Shown one piece after another: positions 15,866 to 16,342 of a stretch of DNA of 16,342 nucleotides. Every line of letters begins with the position of its first letter. The first letter of the stretch is position 1. The DNA is from Ruminococcaceae bacterium UBA7067 (GTDB taxonomy: Bacteria > Bacillota > Clostridia > Oscillospirales > Acutalibacteraceae). The position numbers and the translations under genes are program-made. The stretch covers positions 4,134 through 20,475 of the forward strand of contig DKZT01000050.1 of assembly GCA_002493755.1 (NCBI GenBank), read 5' to 3'. The notes beneath the pieces were generated by a model. The model was not told where the DNA came from. It made no database searches and saw nothing but the letters and a program-made list of their open reading frames with translations.

Positions 15866-16108
15866 ATGAAAACACGCGCACACTATGAAAAACTTTTTGC
15901 ACCCTATCCCGATGTTGTGACTTTGCCTGAGTTTTGTAATATGCTTGGTGGTATCGGTGACAGCACCGCCCGAAAAATAATGCGGGCAAACAAGGTCAAG
16001 CACTTTTACATAAGATGTACATACCTTATACCCAAGGCCTGCGTGATTGATTATGTGTTGAGCGAAGATTATGCAAAGTACAGTAAAACGCTCAAAGCAA
16101 GGGTTTAA
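15866..16108 (+). CDS. Small excisionase-like helix-turn-helix protein
   Basis: The 80-residue product looks like a DNA-binding protein of the excisionase/MerR-type winged-helix class. TLPEFCNMLGGIGDSTARKIMRANKVKHFYI fits a helix-turn-helix followed by a wing, and TYLIPKACVIDYVLSE matches the IPKxxVIDYL pattern after the wing in HTH_17-like proteins. The ATG at 15866 has AGAGGT about 7 bases upstream. Similar small HTH genes are common next to parA in integrative and conjugative elements of gut Firmicutes (my recollection of the family, not checked). It is followed by a terminator and then by parA, so it probably belongs to that element, as a regulator of transfer or excision. Its own promoter is unclear. 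Confidence 0.8.
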   Translation: MKTRAHYEKLFAPYPDVVTLPEFCNMLGGIGDSTARKIMRANKVKHFYIRCTYLIPKACVIDYVLSEDYAKYSKTLKARV

Positions 16109-16113
16109 CCTTT

Positions 16114-16145
16114 AAGCCGTTTGCAGAAATGCAGACGGCTTTTTC
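16114..16145 (+). terminator. Terminator after the HTH gene
   Basis: AAGCCGT and ACGGCTT, with an inner TGCA/TGCA pairing, form a hairpin 5 bases after the HTH stop, followed by a short T run (16140-16144). Confidence 0.75.
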
Positions 16146-16153
16146 ATACCCAT

Positions 16154-16265
16154 ACATAGCCGCCTGCGCATCACCGCAAGTTCCGCAGCATTCGCTGCGG
16201 TTCCTTTTCCCAAAAAGTCTTACGACTTTTCGGGAGCCCTGTGACTCAGGCGGCTAAATCTATGT
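16154..16265 (+). ncRNA. Multi-branched structured leader upstream of parA (candidate RNA element)
   Basis: AGCCGCCTG (16158-16166) pairs perfectly with CAGGCGGCT (16247-16255); ACAT (16154-16157) can add to ATGT (16262-16265) across a bulge. Inside are a 7-base stem CCGCAGC/GCTGCGG (16183-16200, loop ATTC) and a stem AAAAGTC/GACTTTT (16213-16230, loop TTAC) extended by CCC/GGG. A small hairpin CCTG/CAGG (16238-16250) would compete with the closing stem. The structure ends exactly at the AAAGGAGG (16266-16273) of parA, so it may control its translation or be a DNA-level site. No known riboswitch class is recognised. Confidence 0.6.
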
Positions 16266-16282
16266 AAAGGAGGAAACCCCAA

Positions 16283-16312
16283 ATGGCGAATTGCAAAGTG
16301 ATCGCGGTGACG
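16283..16312 (+). pseudogene. 5' end of a ParA-family ATPase gene, interrupted
   Basis: Ten codons read MANCKVIAVT, after AAAGGAGG 9 bases upstream. That is how many ParA/Soj ATPases of mobile elements begin; NQKGGVGKTTT (the deviant Walker A P-loop) is expected next. Here the frame instead reads SHDHRFNRW, and the DNA becomes a perfect hairpin. ParA proteins partition plasmids and integrative elements. The rest of the gene, if present, would lie beyond the inserted element outside the window. Based on ten residues plus context. Confidence 0.6.
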
Positions 16313-16342
16313 AGTCATGACCACCGGTTCAACCGGTGGCTT
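16313..16342. mobile_element. Probable end of an IS200/IS605-like insertion sequence
   Basis: CCACCGGTT (16321-16329) and AACCGGTGG (16331-16339) form a perfect hairpin about 8 bases inside the point where ParA homology stops. IS200/IS605 elements have subterminal hairpins and no terminal inverted repeats or target duplication. The element continues off the right edge, so the transposase is not visible. Confidence 0.55.

Noticed and set aside
15623..16003. Minus-strand frame of 126 residues across the hairpin cluster and HTH gene
   Set aside because: Covers non-coding repeats and runs antisense to the HTH gene; no ribosome site and no recognisable fold.
16154..16265. tRNA or tmRNA gene, suggested by the cloverleaf-like shape
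   Set aside because: No acceptor CCA, T-loop GTTCRA motif in the right place or anticodon geometry; stem sizes do not fit.

Overview
The window looks like chromosomal DNA of a gut-type Clostridia (Oscillospiraceae/Ruminococcaceae-like Firmicutes). The grounds are gene order, the Firmicutes-type set (RemA, PASTA-type Ser/Thr kinase with PP2C partner, YugP-like peptidase), strong GGAGG ribosome binding sites with some TTG/GTG starts, and moderate GC. The genus is inference.

Region 1 (1-10900, minus strand) is one long, tightly packed housekeeping operon. It reads from a promoter at about 10871-10899: yicC, remA, gmk, rpoZ, priA, def, fmt, a YugP-like Zn membrane protease, rsmB, rlmN, a PP2C phosphatase and a PASTA Ser/Thr kinase that runs off the left edge. 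It joins RNA decay (YicC), nucleotide supply (Gmk), transcription (omega), replication restart (PriA), initiator-Met processing (Fmt, Def), rRNA modification (RsmB, RlmN) and cell-wall-linked phospho-signalling. The order matches the classical Firmicutes block, but coaBC, usually between rpoZ and priA, is absent, and the peptidase sits between fmt and rsmB.

Region 2 (10923-14760): a Bax-inhibitor-1-like membrane protein (minus, with a strong terminator) is divergent from a plus-strand two-component pair. The pair is a LytS-type sensor kinase with a large multi-membrane input part and a response regulator whose output looks like a SARP/BTAD-type winged helix, not LytTR. A bidirectional hairpin terminator follows.

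Region 3 (14760-16342) is accessory. It holds an unrecognised protein lacking a normal start codon and a four-helix-bundle (S23/Avd-like) gene split by a single-base frameshift. Next come a dense cluster of stem-loops with a competing long-range stem, a second inverted-repeat block, and a small excisionase-like HTH gene. A multi-branched structured leader then sits directly in front of the first ten codons of a ParA-type ATPase. The ParA reading breaks exactly where the P-loop should follow, and a perfect hairpin typical of an IS200/IS605-like end begins there. The HTH-leader-parA order suggests the edge of an integrative or conjugative element that has itself been hit by an insertion sequence. 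The best candidates for something undescribed are the hairpin cluster beside the four-helix-bundle gene (15547-15668) and the parA leader (16154-16265).
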